Below are positions 1 through 5,072 of a stretch of DNA of 5,072 nt, piece by piece; position 1 is the stretch's first letter, and every line of letters begins with the position of its first letter. Position numbers and translations under genes: made by a program. Source of the stretch: Desulfobacterales bacterium (lineage in GTDB: Bacteria; Desulfobacterota; Desulfobacteria; Desulfobacterales; Desulfobacteraceae); the NCBI GenBank assembly GCA_022361135.1, contig JAKSBM010000063.1, forward strand, positions 1 to 5,072, in the 5' to 3' direction. Under the pieces are notes generated by a model that was not told the origin of the DNA, ran no database searches, and saw only the letters and a list, made by a program, of their open reading frames with translations.

Positions 1-249
1 ATCGGAGACGGCCAGGACATAACGGCCCCCCCCCTGTTTCTGCAGGGCACCGGACATGATCATGGACTGAACCGCCTCACCGGCAGCCCCCTGGAAATCC
101 CGGTAATCCAGCCCCATGACCGCTTTGCCCTGGTCATTGGACATGTCGATGTTCTGGGTGGAGGTGACGCAGCCCGTGGTGAGGAAAGTCAGGAAAAGGG
201 CAGTCACGGCGGGGAGAAGCATGGATTTTGAAATGGCGTTGCGAATCAT
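1..249 (-). CDS. lpoB: LpoB-like penicillin-binding-protein activator lipoprotein, N-terminal part (runs off window)
   Basis: Only the first 83 codons are present; the gene continues past the left edge. The reading frame starts at ATG 249-247, preceded by AAAGGA (262-257) 7 nt upstream. The product begins with a basic then hydrophobic signal peptide and a lipobox-like L-T-T-G-C with Cys27 as the probable lipidated residue; Thr at -3 is not the usual Leu/Val/Ile, so lipidation is likely rather than certain. After a short polar linker comes KAVMGLDYRDFQ (from about residue 42) and a region ending GRYVLAVSD, which resembles the start of the globular domain of LpoB (PF13036). In E. coli, LpoB is an outer-membrane lipoprotein that reaches through peptidoglycan to activate PBP1b; an equivalent role here is inferred from family and neighbours. 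The start codon is one base after the stop of the YcfL-family gene, so translation is probably coupled. A run of nine G (coding strand) covers codons 72-75. Confidence 0.8.
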   Translation of the reverse strand, partial: MIRNAISKSMLLPAVTALFLTFLTTGCVTSTQNIDMSNDQGKAVMGLDYRDFQGAAGEAVQSMIMSGALQKQGGGRYVLAVSD

Positions 250-250
250 C

Positions 251-625
251 TTAGTTTCCTTTGCGAATTAAAATTCTAAAATCCCGGGCCTTGGCATGGC
301 TGGCCACGGCATTGAACCGGAACTGGGATCCCTCAAAACCTGGAAAGGGAACCCATCGTGTAATGGTGGACGGCAGGGAAAACCCACTTTGATCCAGCCA
401 TTCCACCCGGTATTCCAATTTTTTATAATTCTGGGTTTTATTCCGGCCGGTGACCTGGACCTCCAGAAATCCTTCGGAGTTCAGGCGGGAGTTCACCTGG
501 GTCAATTCCACAAACAAGGGACCTCCCACCAATGAAACCCGGGGGTCCACCGGCGGTTTGGTGGCACATGCGGCCAGCATAAGCGACAGACCGACCAGCA
601 CAATCAATGGATAAAATCGTTTCAT
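251..625 (-). CDS. ycfL: YcfL-family (DUF1425) lipoprotein
   Basis: This encodes 124 residues, a normal length for the YcfL family (PF07233). ATG 625-623 is chosen because AAAGGAGG lies 4 nt upstream and the protein then opens directly with a signal peptide (MKRFYPLIVL) ending in a good lipobox, L-A-A-C, Cys20. A longer in-frame start at 679 would put 18 polar residues before the signal peptide and overlap the upstream gene. After a Pro-rich linker the mature part contains the family pattern: VTGRNKT (about residues 59-65), YRVEWLDQSGF (about 72-82), then a Trp/Pro/Gly stretch and FNAVASHAKARDFRILI at the C-terminus, consistent with a small beta-rich domain. The molecular role of YcfL proteins is not established; the E. 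coli gene lies beside lpoB, as here, suggesting a role in the same envelope process. It lies 19 nt after the COG3014-type gene and 1 nt before lpoB. Confidence 0.85.
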   Translation of the reverse strand: MKRFYPLIVLVGLSLMLAACATKPPVDPRVSLVGGPLFVELTQVNSRLNSEGFLEVQVTGRNKTQNYKKLEYRVEWLDQSGFSLPSTITRWVPFPGFEGSQFRFNAVASHAKARDFRILIRKGN

Positions 626-629
626 GTTG

Positions 630-637
630 CCTCCTTT
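630..637 (-). promoter_or_regulatory. Strong Shine-Dalgarno that fixes the YcfL-family start
   Basis: AAAGGAGG on the minus strand sits 4 nt before ATG 625-623. It decides for the 124-residue form over the in-frame upstream ATG at 679, which would begin inside the 3' end of the preceding gene. Confidence 0.8.
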
Positions 638-644
638 CATTTGC

Positions 645-2078
645 TTACATGGCAATGACCCCATGGTAAATGGGGGCATCAGACTGGGGTATTTTTACAT
701 AAACCAGGGCGTTCCGGCCCTGGGGGACTTCCAGGGGAAGTTTCTGGCCCCCCGGGGTTTCGATGACCAGTTTACCGTCCTTGGGGGCCGGGACCCGGGC
801 CATCTGAAATTCCTTGGGAAGACCGGTCCAGATTCGCACGTCGGCGGAGGTGGTCACCGCCTGAATAATGGCGGCGGCCAGGCCGGCCAGCTCACCCATT
901 TCCTTCTTGGCCACGTATTGGATGGTGGTTTTCACCAGGGTGGAAACCATGGCCCGGGTGAGGATCATGGGGTATTTTTTCTTGAATTCCGTCTGGACCA
1001 CCCGATCCATGCTGGCCAGGCTGCTGGTGCGACCCAGGAGATGATCGGCGCCGTCCTTCACCATCAATTCGGAATAGGCGGCATCCCGCATCACCAGTTT
1101 GGGCAGGGCAATGGCCGTATAATCGACCTGGGAGGTGGCCACGAAGAGGGGCAGATCGATGCGCAACTCTTCCTTTTCCGGTCCCAGGCCATTTTCAAAG
1201 ATCACCCATACACAGGGCTTCTTCTGTTTCATGCTGCCGTCTGCCACGGCAAAGTCAGCGGCCACCCCTGGGTGGTCGGATATCATTCCATAGGCTTCCT
1301 TGAGCAGGGTAACGGCCTTGGCATGGTCATTCTGGGACAGGAAGAAGAGACCGGCCATGTAAGTGGTGAAGGGGTTGATGAAATCGGGATAGGGCTTGAA
1401 GGCGTAAAGGCTGGCGTACTTGTCCTTAAGGATTTCTTCCACCTCGGGGTTTTCCACATTTTTGCGGAGATCCATGCCCTCTGCTTTGGCGTTTTTGGCC
1501 TTGAGTTTTTTATTTTCCGCTGCTTCCTTTTTGTCCATCTCCTTCTTGAGCTTGGCAATTTCAGCGGCGAAGCGTTCCTTGGCCCGGCGCTGGCGATCCA
1601 GAGCCCTGTTGAATTCCACCCGGGCCAGGGCCATTTTGCCTTCCTGCCAGAAGTTCATGGCTTTATAGGTATTGACCATGATGCCATCGTATTCTTCGCC
1701 GCTGTAATCCAGGACCGCGTCGTTGAGCATCACCGCACCCACATTTTTCCCGGCATCTTCCACCATGAGGGTATCGTTATGCTCCTTGATCAGAGCCTCC
1801 CCGGCATCAAAGTATTTGCAGCTTGATTCGTAATCCCCGGCATACCGCAGGGCCACACCGGCCTGGAGGTATTCCAAAAGCTTTCCGGAATCCGGTTTTT
1901 TTAACTCCTCTTCCTTCACACCATCGGCCTTGGCCGCTTCGGCGTACTGACCTTGATTATAAAGGGAGTTATAACTATTCAATTTTTGTTTGTGAAGTGC
2001 AGAGGTACAGCCGGTGAGAAACCAAGCCGTAATTAGGGCCATGGAACAGAGTCTTACAGTGGTCAATTTGAAATGCAT
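645..2078 (-). CDS. COG3014-family TPR/coiled-coil lipoprotein
   Basis: This encodes 477 residues from ATG 2078-2076, with GGGGAGG 5 nt upstream. The N-terminus is a signal peptide with a textbook lipobox L-T-G-C (Cys24). The mature N-terminal half is helical and TPR-like: about residues 33-50 (YNSLYNQGQYAEAAK), 67-100 (ALRYAGDYESSCKYFDAGEAL), 136-165 (MNFWQEGKMALARVEFNRAL) and 238-265. A Lys/Ala/Glu-rich stretch at about 158-205 interrupts the TPRs and looks like a charged coiled coil. The C-terminal part (about 288-477) is alpha/beta-like, with FENGLGPEKEELRIDLP and, near the end, WTGLPKEFQMARV. I recognise this as the conserved family found upstream of ycfL and lpoB in bacteria such as Vibrio. 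No biochemical function is known to me. A scaffold or assembly role with the Lpo-type lipoproteins is inference from TPR content and operon position. It is the first gene of the operon. Confidence 0.8.
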   Translation of the reverse strand: MHFKLTTVRLCSMALITAWFLTGCTSALHKQKLNSYNSLYNQGQYAEAAKADGVKEEELKKPDSGKLLEYLQAGVALRYAGDYESSCKYFDAGEALIKEHNDTLMVEDAGKNVGAVMLNDAVLDYSGEEYDGIMVNTYKAMNFWQEGKMALARVEFNRALDRQRRAKERFAAEIAKLKKEMDKKEAAENKKLKAKNAKAEGMDLRKNVENPEVEEILKDKYASLYAFKPYPDFINPFTTYMAGLFFLSQNDHAKAVTLLKEAYGMISDHPGVAADFAVADGSMKQKKPCVWVIFENGLGPEKEELRIDLPLFVATSQVDYTAIALPKLVMRDAAYSELMVKDGADHLLGRTSSLASMDRVVQTEFKKKYPMILTRAMVSTLVKTTIQYVAKKEMGELAGLAAAIIQAVTTSADVRIWTGLPKEFQMARVPAPKDGKLVIETPGGQKLPLEVPQGRNALVYVKIPQSDAPIYHGVIAM

Positions 2079-2083
2079 TATTT

Positions 2084-2090
2084 CCTCCCC
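2084..2090 (-). promoter_or_regulatory. Shine-Dalgarno of the COG3014-family gene
   Basis: GGGGAGG followed by AAATA and ATG on the minus strand; the 5-nt spacing supports the start at 2078. Confidence 0.75.
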
Positions 2091-2199
2091 AGGGAATTCG
2101 GGTAATGGACGCCATTCAAGAAGAAAAGCGAAAAAGAGTTACACAGAAACAGATTCTCAACATGGGGCGGATGGCGCCAACCCCGAAAAAAACAAGAGC

Positions 2200-2228
2200 A
2201 ATATGGACAAAACTACACAAAAATTCAA
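2200..2228 (-). promoter_or_regulatory. Candidate sigma70 promoter of the lipoprotein operon
   Basis: On the minus strand TTGAAT (2228-2223) and CATATT (2205-2200) are separated by exactly 17 bp, a good match to TTGACA/TATAAT. The predicted transcript would start near 2193 and have a leader of about 115 nt. Only sequence similarity supports this; no other equally good pair was seen closer to the gene. Confidence 0.5.
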
Positions 2229-2243
2229 GCAATAACTCCTTCC

Positions 2244-2269
2244 CCCAAGGGATTTGTTCACCCAAGGGA
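2244..2269. repeat. Two direct copies of CCCAAGGGA
   Basis: CCCAAGGGA occurs at 2244-2252 and 2261-2269, on the same strand, 17 bp apart start to start. It lies just upstream of the -35 box (2223-2228) of the minus-strand promoter candidate, where an activator could bind. No regulator is recognised and chance is possible. Confidence 0.35.
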
Positions 2270-2473
2270 AAAACGGAACAGACAGCCGGCTTCCCAGGCC
2301 CCAACGATCATTTCCTCCCATGGCGCCCAGACAATGGAACCCAATCCACTGATTTAAAAGAAAAATAAAAGCATGATTCAACCCAGAAATGGAGCGTCCC
2401 CTCCTTTGGTCGGAAGGGATTTTTATTTTCCCAGTATCCATCCAAATGAGGGAAAACCCACCCTCCTTTTTCC

Positions 2474-2500
2474 TTGAACCCAGCTGGAAAGGGGTATATT
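2474..2500 (+). promoter_or_regulatory. Candidate promoter of the oxidoreductase gene
   Basis: TTGAAC (2474-2479) and TATATT (2495-2500) are separated by 15 bp, shorter than ideal; shifting the -35 by one base (CTTGAA) gives 16. The predicted start of transcription is near 2507, leaving a leader of about 55 nt that contains the inverted repeat at 2517-2538. Confidence 0.45.
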
Positions 2501-2516
2501 GAGTGAAACTTTCGGC

Positions 2517-2538
2517 TTCGTTACAATGGGGTAACGAA
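2517..2538. promoter_or_regulatory. Perfect 8-bp inverted repeat, candidate operator
   Basis: TTCGTTAC, six bases (AATGGG), then GTAACGAA: the arms are perfectly complementary. It lies about 16 bp downstream of the -10 candidate and 24 bp upstream of the start codon, a typical place for a repressor site. It could instead form a small hairpin in the leader RNA. The size and spacing fit a dimeric helix-turn-helix repressor, but I cannot name the family and no regulator gene is in the window. Confidence 0.5.
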
Positions 2539-2550
2539 AAACACCAAGTA

Positions 2551-2556
2551 AGAGGG
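2551..2556 (+). promoter_or_regulatory. Shine-Dalgarno that fixes the oxidoreductase start
   Basis: AGAGGG lies 6 nt before ATG 2563. The upstream in-frame GTG at 2503 has no good ribosome site, lies almost on the -10 candidate, and would add 20 residues not expected in the family. Confidence 0.65.
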
Positions 2557-2562
2557 TCATTT

Positions 2563-4311
2563 ATGAAGGGCGCATACAAAAGACTGCTGGAAATCAACCT
2601 CAGTGAGCAACGGTTTGAAATCCAGCCCATAGCAGCAGAGGTATTTGAAACCTACCTGGGCGGTAAAGGCCTGGGGGCCTATCTCCTCACCCAACGAAAT
2701 CCCGTGGGCGTGGATCCCCTGTCCCCGGACAACCACCTCATCTTCACCACCGGGGCCGTGGCCGGCGGCGTTACCTGGGGCTCCTCCCGGTACGGCGTCT
2801 TCACCAAATCCCCCCTCACCGGCTTTTTTTGTGAAGCCTATTCCGGGGGACGGGTACCCGAGGCCATTGCCGCCACCGGCTTTGATGCCGTGGTCATCCA
2901 CGGCAGGGCCCAGGCCCTCTCCCTATTGAACATCACCCCTTCGGGGGTGGAATTTGTGGATGGCCAGGATTATGCCGGGCTAAATACCTTTGAAACCGAA
3001 GATCGGCTGACCCAGGATTTCTCCGACGCCACCGTAAGGGGTTGGAAAACCGGCACCGTGGTCACGGGTCCAGCCGCTGAAAACGGGGTGAAATTCGCCA
3101 TCATCAAAAACGACGGCTGGCGATGCGCCGGCCGGGGGGGAACCGGCACGGTCCTGGGATCGAAAAGGATCAAGGCCATCCGCTTTTCCGGGAACCAGAA
3201 AAGGACACTCCACAATCCCGAGGCATTGAAGGAACTGGCCCGGGAGATGGCCGGGGAATCCCAAACCCATCCCGTGGTCCAGGCCTACAAAACCATGGGT
3301 ACGGCCCAGATGGTGAAAATCATGAACACGGCCAAGGCATTCCCGGCCAAGTACTGGACCCTGGGACAGGCCCCCCACTGGGAAAAAATATCGGCCGATG
3401 CCCTGCACAGCCGGTGTAAGGTCACCCCCCACCCCTGTGCCAAATGCTTCATTGCCTGCGGACGCATGACCACCATCCAGGAGGGCCGCCACAGGGATTT
3501 GGTGGTTGAGGGGCCCGAATATGAAACCCTCTATGTTTTCGGGGGAATTTGCATGGTGGAATCCATTGAGGAAATCACCTGGCTCAACCACATCTGCGAC
3601 GGCCTGGGCATGGACACCATCAGCGCGGGGAACCTGGTGGGCTTTGCCATGGCTGCTGCAGAACAGGGAAAGATAGATGAATCCATTGCCTTCGGAGACA
3701 GCGATGCCATCGCCGACCTATTGAACAAAATTGCCCACCGCCAAGGCATTGGCGACATCCTGGCCCAGGGTATTGTCCATGCGGCCCGGACCTGGGGCAT
3801 GGAGGACACCGCCGTCCATGTGAAAGGCATGGACCCGGCTGGCTATGATCCCCGGGTTCTCAAGGGCATGGGACTGGCCTATGCCACCTCGGATCGGGGG
3901 GCCTGCCACCTTCGGTCCACCGTATACAAGGCCGAACTCTCGGGCATGGCCGATCCCGATCAAACCGTGGGAAAATCCCCGGTATTCATTGATTTTGAAG
4001 ATCGCCTCACCCTCTTTGATGCCCTAATCCTATGTAAATTCTTCAGGGACATCTATGGTTGGGAACTCCTGGGGGAAATCATCCAGGGGAGCACCGGCCT
4101 TTCCGGCAGCCGGGAAAACCTGGAAAAACTGGCATTGAATATATCCAGCCTGGTCCGGGACTTCAATCTCAGGGAAGGCATGACCCCGGCGGACGAAACC
4201 CTTCCCCCGGCCCTGCACAAGCCCCTGGAAGACTCCGGGGCCGTGATTTCCCCGGAAGAGGTGGCCGCCATGGTTACCGAATATAAATCCCTCCGGGGCT
4301 GGACCGACTAA
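2563..4311 (+). CDS. Aldehyde:ferredoxin oxidoreductase family protein (tungsten/molybdo-bispterin enzyme)
   Basis: This encodes 582 residues, slightly shorter than the ~605 of Pyrococcus furiosus AOR. The family oxidises aldehydes to carboxylic acids with ferredoxin as acceptor (reversibly in some members), in the cytoplasm, using a W (or Mo) bis-pterin cofactor and one 4Fe-4S cluster. The N-terminal cofactor domain shows YLGGKGLGAYLL (about 31-42) and WGSSRYGVFTKSPLTG (72-87), with Arg76 at the position of the pterin-contacting Arg of the Pyrococcus enzyme. Cluster ligands are Cys292, Cys295, Cys299 (CxxCxxxC) and Cys491, matching Pyrococcus Cys288/291/295/494. Pterin-binding DxxGxD is at 346-351, and the second, degenerate copy is D486-ALIL-C491. 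GPEYET (317-322) and RGACHLR (445-451, His449) match the active-site Glu and His regions. All key residues are present, so it looks functional. Substrate is unknown: AOR, other W-oxidoreductases and BamB share these motifs. No ferredoxin, partner subunit or cofactor gene is adjacent in the window. Confidence 0.88.
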   Translation: MKGAYKRLLEINLSEQRFEIQPIAAEVFETYLGGKGLGAYLLTQRNPVGVDPLSPDNHLIFTTGAVAGGVTWGSSRYGVFTKSPLTGFFCEAYSGGRVPEAIAATGFDAVVIHGRAQALSLLNITPSGVEFVDGQDYAGLNTFETEDRLTQDFSDATVRGWKTGTVVTGPAAENGVKFAIIKNDGWRCAGRGGTGTVLGSKRIKAIRFSGNQKRTLHNPEALKELAREMAGESQTHPVVQAYKTMGTAQMVKIMNTAKAFPAKYWTLGQAPHWEKISADALHSRCKVTPHPCAKCFIACGRMTTIQEGRHRDLVVEGPEYETLYVFGGICMVESIEEITWLNHICDGLGMDTISAGNLVGFAMAAAEQGKIDESIAFGDSDAIADLLNKIAHRQGIGDILAQGIVHAARTWGMEDTAVHVKGMDPAGYDPRVLKGMGLAYATSDRGACHLRSTVYKAELSGMADPDQTVGKSPVFIDFEDRLTLFDALILCKFFRDIYGWELLGEIIQGSTGLSGSRENLEKLALNISSLVRDFNLREGMTPADETLPPALHKPLEDSGAVISPEEVAAMVTEYKSLRGWTD

Positions 4312-4317
4312 TCCCCC

Positions 4318-4344
4318 GGCCCCCCTTCCATCGGTTGGGGGGCT
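4318..4344 (+). terminator. Hairpin after the oxidoreductase gene, weak terminator
   Basis: Seven bases after the stop codon, GCCCCCC (4319-4325) pairs with GGGGGGC (4337-4343), with a further CC/GG pair inside the loop (4328-4329 with 4333-4334). A stable GC stem is followed by TTCACAA rather than a real T tract, so intrinsic termination would be inefficient, or it may act as an RNA 3'-end stabiliser. Confidence 0.45.
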
Positions 4345-4345
4345 T

Positions 4346-4538
4346 CACAAAATAGATCCTGCCCCATAAAATCCCTTCAAAACGACCACTGGCCCACTAA
4401 ATAGTAGTTGCCCCTGCCAGACCATTTTAAAACCCCCTATATCTGAAAATAGGGCCAATACCAGGTACGAAATACGCCCTTCCATGGATATGAACCCCAT
4501 CCAATGCAGGTAAAAGGGGAAGCCCCCCTTCAAATAAC
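4346..4538. other. Gene-free spacer between the convergent oxidoreductase and rRNA operon
   Basis: There is no convincing coding frame or tRNA. Two weak minus-strand hairpins are visible. One is CCCTAT/ATAGGG (4435-4440 with 4449-4454), followed in the minus direction by GGTTTT. The other is AAGGGG/CCCCTT, formed around 4514-4530. They could be back-up terminators or degenerate remains of the tandem rRNA duplication, but this is not supported further. Confidence 0.4.
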
Positions 4539-4575
4539 AAAAAAGGCCCCAACCAGCGCTATGCTGATTGGGACC
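4539..4575 (-). terminator. Distal rRNA-operon terminator (behind the decayed 5S copy)
   Basis: In the minus-strand RNA, GGTCCCAATCAGC (4575-4563) pairs along all 13 positions with GCTGGTTGGGGCC (4557-4545) around the loop ATAGC, using two G-U pairs, and is followed by six T (4544-4539). It has the same 13-position stem and 5-nt loop as the proximal terminator at 4784-4825 but a different stem sequence. Confidence 0.85.
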
Positions 4576-4588
4576 TTCTGAAGAACAC

Positions 4589-4709
4589 CCCTGCGGCCTC
4601 CGCCCCTCCCACACAGTCCCCTATGCAATACCATCGACGATAGAGAACTTCCCCCACTTACAATCGGGCGTGTTCGAGGTGGGAACTGCCTCACGGCTTA
4701 ACACCAGAC
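4589..4709 (-). pseudogene. Decayed tandem copy of 5S rRNA
   Basis: The minus strand aligns with the intact 5S at 4835-4950. The 45 bases at 4605-4649 match 40 of 45 (block around CCATCGACG and TAGAGAACTT), and CGTGTTCGAGGTGGGAAC (4669-4686) matches 17 of 18. Between these blocks lie about 12 extra bases, inside what would be the helix III arm and adjoining strand. The 5' third is hardly alignable: the helix II 5' strand no longer complements TCTCTATC, although the latter is retained. The 5' boundary is uncertain (about 4702-4716). The copy carries its own terminator on the 3' side, so a whole [5S + terminator] unit was duplicated. Assembly into ribosomes looks unlikely; I call it a pseudogene. 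Confidence 0.75.
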
Positions 4710-4783
4710 GACAAGGCCAAATAATTTATCCAAGGGTTCATCGACGGTTTAAGTGAACACCGGAAGTAGGACCCCACAAAAAC

Positions 4784-4825
4784 AAAAAAAGGCCCTGCAC
4801 AGCGCATTGCTGAACAGGGCCTTTT
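4784..4825 (-). terminator. Proximal rRNA-operon terminator behind 5S
   Basis: In the minus-strand RNA, AAAA-GGCCCTGTTCAGC (4825-4809) pairs with GCTGTGCAGGGCC (4803-4791), with one T-T mismatch and one G-U, around a 5-nt loop. Seven T (4790-4784) follow, and then GTTTTTG. This is a classic intrinsic terminator 9 nt after the 5S 3' end. On the plus strand the same hairpin is followed by only TTTT, so some bidirectional action against transcription coming from the oxidoreductase gene is possible. Confidence 0.9.
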
Positions 4826-4834
4826 GAAGAATAA

Positions 4835-4944
<110 letters not shown>

Positions 4945-4950
<6 letters not shown>

Positions 4951-4960
4951 TTAAATCGGT
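4945..4960 (-). other. Small hairpin overlapping the 5S 5' end
   Basis: In the minus-strand RNA ACCGA (4960-4956) can pair with TCGGT (4949-4945) over the loop TTTAAT. TCGGT is also the 5' strand of 5S helix I, so the precursor could hold this strand in an alternative fold before the 3' strand is made, or mark the processing site. Five pairs only; may be chance. Confidence 0.3.
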
Positions 4961-5025
4961 AAAATTTGTTGTAGTTTTCTCATAATGTGTTCTCAACAAA
5001 GCATTTAAACTTGGTTGTAGAAAAA
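4951..5025 (-). other. 23S-5S internal transcribed spacer
   Basis: About 75 nt, AT-rich, without a tRNA. It contains an inverted repeat TTTGTTG/CAACAAA (4965-4971 and 4994-5000) and two direct copies of GTTGTAG (plus-strand 4968-4974 and 5014-5020). The precursor is presumably cut here to free 23S and 5S; the partner strand of the 23S processing stem lies upstream of 23S, outside the window. Confidence 0.6.
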
Positions 5026-5072
5026 GTGGCTAAGCCTCACGACCTATTAGTACCGGTTAGCTGAACATGTTA
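5026..5072 (-). rRNA. rrl: 23S ribosomal RNA, 3' end (runs off window)
   Basis: The minus strand reads CTAACCGGTACTAATAGG then TCGTGAGGCTTAGCC, the conserved 3' terminus of bacterial 23S rRNA (E. coli ends CTAACCGGTACTAATGAACC then GTGAGGCTTAACCTT). Only about 47 nt lie in the window. The 3' end is placed by alignment to the E. coli end and may be off by two or three bases. Confidence 0.95.

Larger units (their letters stand above)
2101..2473. other. Divergent intergenic region without a gene
   Basis: This AT-richer spacer lies between the divergent COG3014-family and oxidoreductase genes. Apart from the minus-strand promoter candidate (2200-2228) and a nine-base direct repeat CCCAAGGGA (2244-2252 and 2261-2269, 17 bp start to start), I see no gene, tRNA or recognisable riboswitch. 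Short open frames on both strands lack a convincing ribosome-binding site and family resemblance. Confidence 0.6.

Noticed and set aside
26..34. Suspected frameshift at the nine-G tract
   Set aside because: Counting codons from the ATG at 249 shows the frame is intact: one G ends Gln72, then two GGG codons and GGC, followed by the expected RYVLAVSD.
624..1826. Long plus-strand open frame (400 codons)
   Set aside because: It mirrors the COG3014-family gene on the opposite strand; the Gly/His/Phe-rich composition has no family resemblance, and the opposite frame has a signal peptide, lipobox and TPRs.
2340..2500. Molybdenum/tungsten cofactor riboswitch upstream of the oxidoreductase
   Set aside because: No recognisable conserved core or multi-helix architecture; only short A/T-rich runs and weak stems are seen, and the predicted transcript starts downstream of most of this stretch.
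2503..2562. Upstream GTG start adding 20 residues to the oxidoreductase
   Set aside because: It starts almost on the -10 candidate, spans the palindrome, has no good ribosome site, and the family N-terminus begins at the ATG at 2563.
2157..2630. Minus-strand open frame of 157 codons across the intergenic region
   Set aside because: It overlaps the start of the oxidoreductase gene and both promoter candidates; no ribosome site or recognisable domain.
4589..4716. Covarying helix I in the pseudo-5S
   Set aside because: An ungapped alignment gives an apparent 9 of 10 pairing, but identity over the first 30 nt is only about 6 of 30 and an alternative gapped alignment moves the 5' end by several bases, so the pairing cannot be trusted.
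4345..4756. Short open frames on both strands between the oxidoreductase and the intact 5S
   Set aside because: They run through the terminator and pseudo-5S sequences, which explain the region better; composition is not protein-like.
4951..5025. tRNA in the 23S-5S spacer
   Set aside because: The spacer is too short and has no T-arm or CCA-like acceptor end.

Overview
The window joins three blocks: a minus-strand operon of small outer-membrane lipoproteins (1-2078), a divergent plus-strand gene for a tungsten/molybdopterin aldehyde:ferredoxin oxidoreductase family enzyme (2563-4311), and the 3' end of an rRNA operon on the minus strand (23S tail, 5S and terminators, about 4539-5072). The host is a Gram-negative bacterium, since there are three lipoproteins of cell-envelope families. 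An AOR-type enzyme together with moderately GC-rich genes and AT-rich spacers suggests an anaerobe, most likely a sulfate reducer of the Desulfobacterota. That placement is inference; the 5S gene and 23S tail would be the best markers to test it.

Region by region: 1-249 is the N-terminal 83 codons of an LpoB-like penicillin-binding-protein activator, cut by the window edge. 251-625 is a YcfL-family (DUF1425) lipoprotein whose stop lies one base before the lpoB start. 645-2078 is a COG3014-family TPR/coiled-coil lipoprotein, the first gene of the operon. 2079-2562 is a 484-bp divergent spacer with a candidate promoter for each side and a perfect 8-bp inverted repeat just ahead of the oxidoreductase gene. 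2563-4311 is the oxidoreductase, with its 4Fe-4S and pterin-binding signatures intact. 4312-4538 has no gene and a few weak hairpins. 4539-4950 holds two tandem [5S + terminator] units on the minus strand: an intact 5S gene next to the 23S end, and a decayed 5S copy distal to it. 23S rRNA enters at about 5026 and runs out of the window.

The three lipoproteins probably work together at the outer membrane in controlling peptidoglycan synthesis, by analogy with LpoB. The oxidoreductase stands alone: no ferredoxin, cofactor-synthesis or transport gene is visible next to it. It converges on the rRNA operon, so the terminators between them face traffic from both directions.

The most notable signal is the tandem 5S duplication. 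The second 5S body has decayed (scrambled 5' part, about 12-nt insertion), but its terminator hairpin keeps the same geometry as the first through paired substitutions. This suggests that the hairpin, not the 5S copy, is still under selection.
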